A stretch of DNA of 36,096 bases, from assembly GCA_037442205.1 (NCBI GenBank), contig JBBIQS010000080.1, positions 1 to 36,096 on the forward strand, written 5' to 3'. Shown here in pieces: positions 33,685-36,096 of the stretch (position 1 is its first letter; the number at the start of each line of letters is the position of its first letter). A program made the translations under genes and the position numbers. The DNA comes from JBBIQS01 sp037442205 (lineage in GTDB: Bacteria; Myxococcota; Myxococcia; Myxococcales; UBA5297). Under the pieces are notes generated by a model that was not told the DNA's origin, did no database searches, and saw nothing but the letters and a program-made list of their open reading frames with translations.

Positions 33685-33919
33685 CTCGACTCCGCTGCGC
33701 TCCGCTCGGGGTGACCGGAGAAATCCTGCGCGGATCCGGAGCGCTCGACTCCGCTGCGCTCCGCTCGGGGTGACCGGAGAAATCCTGCGCGGATCCGGAG
33801 CGCTCGACTCCGCTGCGCTCCGCTCGGGGTGACCGGAGAAATCCTGCGCGGATCCGGAGCGCTCGACTCCGCTGCGCTCCGCTCGGGTGACCGGAGAAAT
33901 CCTGCGCGGATCCGGCGCG
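33685..33919. repeat. Four tandem 59-bp repeats
   Basis: The same 59-base unit begins at 33685, 33744, 33803 and 33862. It contains TCCGCTGCGCTCCGCTCGGG and GTGACCGGAGAAATCC followed by TGCGCGGATCCGGAGCG. The first three copies are identical by eye. The fourth lacks one G in the G run and ends in a changed tail. The array lies between the convergent DUF2378-like and lolA-like genes. There is no spacer variety, so it is not CRISPR. Near identity indicates recent amplification. Confidence 0.9.
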
Positions 33920-34678
33920 CTACGGCTTGCCGCCCTGATCCATGCGGATGATCTGGGTGTCGGCCGGCGGCTCGATGGCGAAGGCCTCCTTGGTCAGCCC
34001 CTGGTTGATCTTGGGGTCGAGGAAGGCGATGCGGTTCTCGCTGCCGTCGGGGTCGACGACGATCGACTCCTTGACCTCGTAGCTCTTGGGGTCGAGGAGG
34101 AAGAAGACCTTCTGGAAGCGCGGGTCGGGGGTCTTGGGGGTCAGCTCCAGGGCGATGCCGCCCTTGAGGTCCTTGCGCTGGGCGCGGCGGATGTCGAACT
34201 CGCGGTCGAGCTTGCCCTTGCCCCACAGGAAGGTCACCGAGGTCGACAGCTTGTCGGTGTCGATCGGCGACACCGTCAGCTGCTTGGCCTCCTTGACGTA
34301 GGCGTAGACCTTGTTGGCCGCCACCACGAAGACCTTCTCCTCCGGCTTCAGGTAGTCCCAGCGCATCGAGGCCCCGGCCTTCATGAACTTCATCGTCCCG
34401 CTGGCGGTGGTCTTGCGGGCGAAGGTCTTGTAGCTGTAGCTCTGCTCGAAGCGCGCCGAGAAGTCCTGGGTGTCCTCGTAGAACTTCTGCATCTGCGCCA
34501 CCGCCTTCTGCACCTCGGGATCGGCGGGCGCGGCCTTGGGCTCGGCCTTGGGGGCGGTCTGGGCTTCGGACTTGGCTTCGGCCTTGGGCGCGGCGGACGG
34601 CGCCGCGGGGGCGGGGGCGGCCGCAGCCGGGGAGGCGGGGGCAGCGGCGAGAGCGACGGCGATGACGAGCGAGAGCAT
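33920..34678 (-). CDS. LolA-like outer-membrane lipoprotein carrier
   Basis: This 252-residue protein has a signal peptide and a low-complexity Ala/Pro/Lys/Glu linker (about 20-52), followed by a LolA-type domain (about 53-245). This includes DFSARFEQSYSYKTFARKTT, a kP..mRWDYlkPEEK-like section (GASMRWDYLKPEEKVFVV) and KVYAYVKEAKQLTV. LolA carries lipoproteins across the periplasm, and in this lipoprotein-rich genome that fits well. The linker is longer than in typical LolA. It follows the methyltransferase gene by five bases and has GAGGAC as ribosome binding site, so the two form an operon. Confidence 0.85.
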   Translation of the reverse strand: MLSLVIAVALAAAPASPAAAAPAPAAPSAAPKAEAKSEAQTAPKAEPKAAPADPEVQKAVAQMQKFYEDTQDFSARFEQSYSYKTFARKTTASGTMKFMKAGASMRWDYLKPEEKVFVVAANKVYAYVKEAKQLTVSPIDTDKLSTSVTFLWGKGKLDREFDIRRAQRKDLKGGIALELTPKTPDPRFQKVFFLLDPKSYEVKESIVVDPDGSENRIAFLDPKINQGLTKEAFAIEPPADTQIIRMDQGGKP

Positions 34679-34683
34679 GGTTT

Positions 34684-35370
34684 TCAGTCCTCGTGGTGCT
34701 TCGACGCGCGGCGCACGTCGCGATTCCAGGGGTCGGGGACGTCCTTGAAGATGCGGTGGCGCTGCTTGACCGACAAGGCGAGGTAGCGCTCGGTGAGGGC
34801 GGCCTTCTCCGGGGCGCTCAGGTCGCCGAACTGGCCGGACTTATTGGCTTTTTCGAACACCAGGTGCGACAGACAGATCGCCGCCGCCACCGAGATGTTC
34901 AGGCTCTGGGCGAACCCGGGCATGGGGATGGCGAACCGCACCGGGCAGGCGACCAGCGCCTCGGCCGACACGCCGATCTTCTCGGTGCCGAAGACCAGCG
35001 CCAGCTTCTGCTCCCGCGGCAGCTCGAACAGCGAGCTCGTCCCTTCGCCCAGGTCGGTGGCGCACAACAGGTAGCCGCGGGCCTTCAGGTCGGCCAGGCA
35101 GCGGGTCGTGTCGCGGTGCAGGTGCAGGTCGAGCCACTTCTCGGCGCCCTGGGTGATCTTGGGATTGGGGTGGAAGGCGTAGCGCCGGGTGATGGCGTGG
35201 ACCTCCTGGACCCCCAGCGCCTCGCAGGTGCGCAGCACCGCGGCGATGTTGTGCGGGTCCTCCAGGTCCTCGAGCACCACCACCAGCGAGCGGGTGCGCT
35301 GCGAGACCACCCGCTCGATCTTCTCCCGGCGGGCAGCCTGCACCAGCTCTTCTGTCTGGATGGGCTTCAC
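34684..35370 (-). CDS. trmH: TrmH-type SpoU RNA 2'-O-methyltransferase
   Basis: This 228-residue protein belongs to the SPOUT class. Motif 1 is NIAAVLRTCEALGVQEVHA, motif 2 ALVFGTEKIGVS and motif 3 IPMPGFAQSLNISVAAAI, the trefoil-knot S-adenosylmethionine site. Length and order match TrmH, which methylates guanosine 18 of tRNA, but related enzymes act on rRNA, so the target is not certain. The frame runs to a TTG at 35388. I choose the GTG at 35370 because AAGGTG lies upstream and the first residues are then closer to family length. It heads an operon with the lolA-like gene. Confidence 0.85.
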   Translation of the reverse strand: MKPIQTEELVQAARREKIERVVSQRTRSLVVVLEDLEDPHNIAAVLRTCEALGVQEVHAITRRYAFHPNPKITQGAEKWLDLHLHRDTTRCLADLKARGYLLCATDLGEGTSSLFELPREQKLALVFGTEKIGVSAEALVACPVRFAIPMPGFAQSLNISVAAAICLSHLVFEKANKSGQFGDLSAPEKAALTERYLALSVKQRHRIFKDVPDPWNRDVRRASKHHED

Positions 35371-35457
35371 GGGGGCGCACCTTAGCAAGAAAGGCCCTCG
35401 GCGTTGCGGCCGGCCGTGCGATCCGACACAGTGTGGCCTTCTGCGCGGAGGGGTTCG

Positions 35458-36096
35458 ATGCGGGCGCTCCTTCTATCGATCGCATTGCTGGCGGCGGTGC
35501 CGGCGCGCGCCGACTGCGCGGCCCAGGCGCAGCAGCTCAGGCAGCGGCTCGGGCAGGTCAAGCCGCCGGTGGCGCTGATCATTCCCGTCGGCTACGGGGC
35601 CGAGGCCCCGCGCACCGGGCTGGGGTCGCCGATCAAGGAGGCCGGCCCGGTGGTCGGCTACTCGGGGACCACCTATTCGCTCGACGGCTCGGTGCAGTCG
35701 CGGGAGCAGCTGGCGGCCTCGCTCAGGAAGCGCCGGCCGCGCTTTCTCTACCTGGCCGCCGGGGCCGCGCTGCCTGCCTCCCGGCTGGCCGAGCTTTCGG
35801 CGATGGCCCAGGGCGCGGAGCTGCGGCTGCTGGTGATGCCGCCGCAGGACTCGCAGGAGGCGCTGCAGCTCTACGAGGAGCTGGCCAAGGCGATGGGCTC
35901 CTGCCGGCCGCTGCGCAACGTGTTCGCCGACTCGGAGCGGGCGGCGCCGGAGAAGAAGTGGGAGGTGATCCGCGGCCGGGCCCACCTCGCCCTCAGGGAC
36001 TGCCGCTGCGAGGGCGCCGATCCCGAGAAGCTGGCCGCCACCCTGGCCAAGCTCAACGACCCGGCCAACCAGGCGGCGCGCTACCAGGTGCTCAAG
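35458..36096 (+). CDS. Exported protein of unknown function, truncated by window end
   Basis: The frame opens with ATG at 35458, after GGAGGGG, and stays open for 213 codons to the end of the window. The first 19 residues (MRALLLSIALLAAVPARAD) are a signal peptide with cleavage after ARA. Several Leu/Gln-rich helices follow (about 20-35 and 115-140), along with VGYGAEAP and GYSGTTYSLDGSVQSREQL. No family is recognised. Codon use is like the neighbours, with G or C in nearly every third position, which supports a real gene. It is divergent from the trmH-lolA operon by 87 bases. Confidence 0.7.
   Translation, partial: MRALLLSIALLAAVPARADCAAQAQQLRQRLGQVKPPVALIIPVGYGAEAPRTGLGSPIKEAGPVVGYSGTTYSLDGSVQSREQLAASLRKRRPRFLYLAAGAALPASRLAELSAMAQGAELRLLVMPPQDSQEALQLYEELAKAMGSCRPLRNVFADSERAAPEKKWEVIRGRAHLALRDCRCEGADPEKLAATLAKLNDPANQAARYQVLK

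Noticed and set aside
33685..33919. CRISPR array
   Set aside because: Units are contiguous and identical, without spacers between them, and no cas genes are present.

Overview
The window looks like chromosomal DNA from a high-GC Myxococcota-like bacterium, probably one end of a draft or metagenome contig. The reasons are the strong G/C third-position bias, a DUF2378/TIGR02265-type protein, a sigma/anti-sigma/caspase operon, many Cys-rich or Asp/Gly-rich lipoproteins, and the near absence of long operons. The first 14 bases match the 3' end of an Illumina TruSeq adapter, so base 1 is probably an artificial contig end. I saw no tRNA, rRNA, CRISPR array or intact insertion sequence.

Layout. 78-2707: a ligase-associated MBL-fold exonuclease and an ATP-dependent DNA ligase with overlapping ends. 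2799-4418: an overlapping trio of lipoprotein, ECF sigma factor and short membrane anti-sigma-like protein. 4453-5497 (minus): an SRPBCC protein and a Pyr_excise-family repair protein. 5677-6975: inosine-guanosine kinase (gsk). 7078-10621: a Cys-rich lipoprotein, a propeller-like lipoprotein and a calcineurin-type phosphoesterase lipoprotein. 10687-11577: truB. 11959-13197: a membrane-anchored protein of unknown function.

13392-14848 is a decay zone. It holds remnants of two VapC/PIN toxins, a broken VapB-like antitoxin, a frameshifted small membrane protein and a truB fragment. ychF (14852-15961) follows. The ychF gene lies between two non-overlapping pieces of a truB-like gene, and further truB 3'-end pieces occur at about 11615, 16553 and 22779. 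The piece at 16553 abuts the severed C-terminus of an outer-membrane beta-barrel gene.

16731-19644 is an overlapping operon of ECF sigma factor, zinc-finger anti-sigma factor with a DUF4384-like output domain, and an exported caspase-fold protease with a predicted beta-strand-rich C-terminus. 19755-22385 encodes a lipoprotein with seven 72-residue Cys-rich repeats. 22495-23372 holds two small lipoproteins. 23647-26045 is a tandem, overlapping pair of divergent radical-SAM-like paralogues with extra C-terminal cysteine motifs, preceded by three 10-bp direct repeats. I consider this pair the best candidate for an undescribed pathway. 26112-30293 (minus) is a giant subtilisin-type lipoprotein (six Ig-like repeats, a Big_2-like domain, S8 catalytic domain, P domain) with a separately encoded propeptide/inhibitor-like protein.

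30520-36096 contains a small exported protein, another Cys-rich lipoprotein, a Tat-exported pirin, a DUF2378-like protein, four tandem 59-bp repeats, a LolA-like protein cotranscribed with a TrmH-type rRNA/tRNA 2'-O-methyltransferase, and a partial exported protein running off the window.

All functions are inferred by reading the translated sequence. No database search was run.
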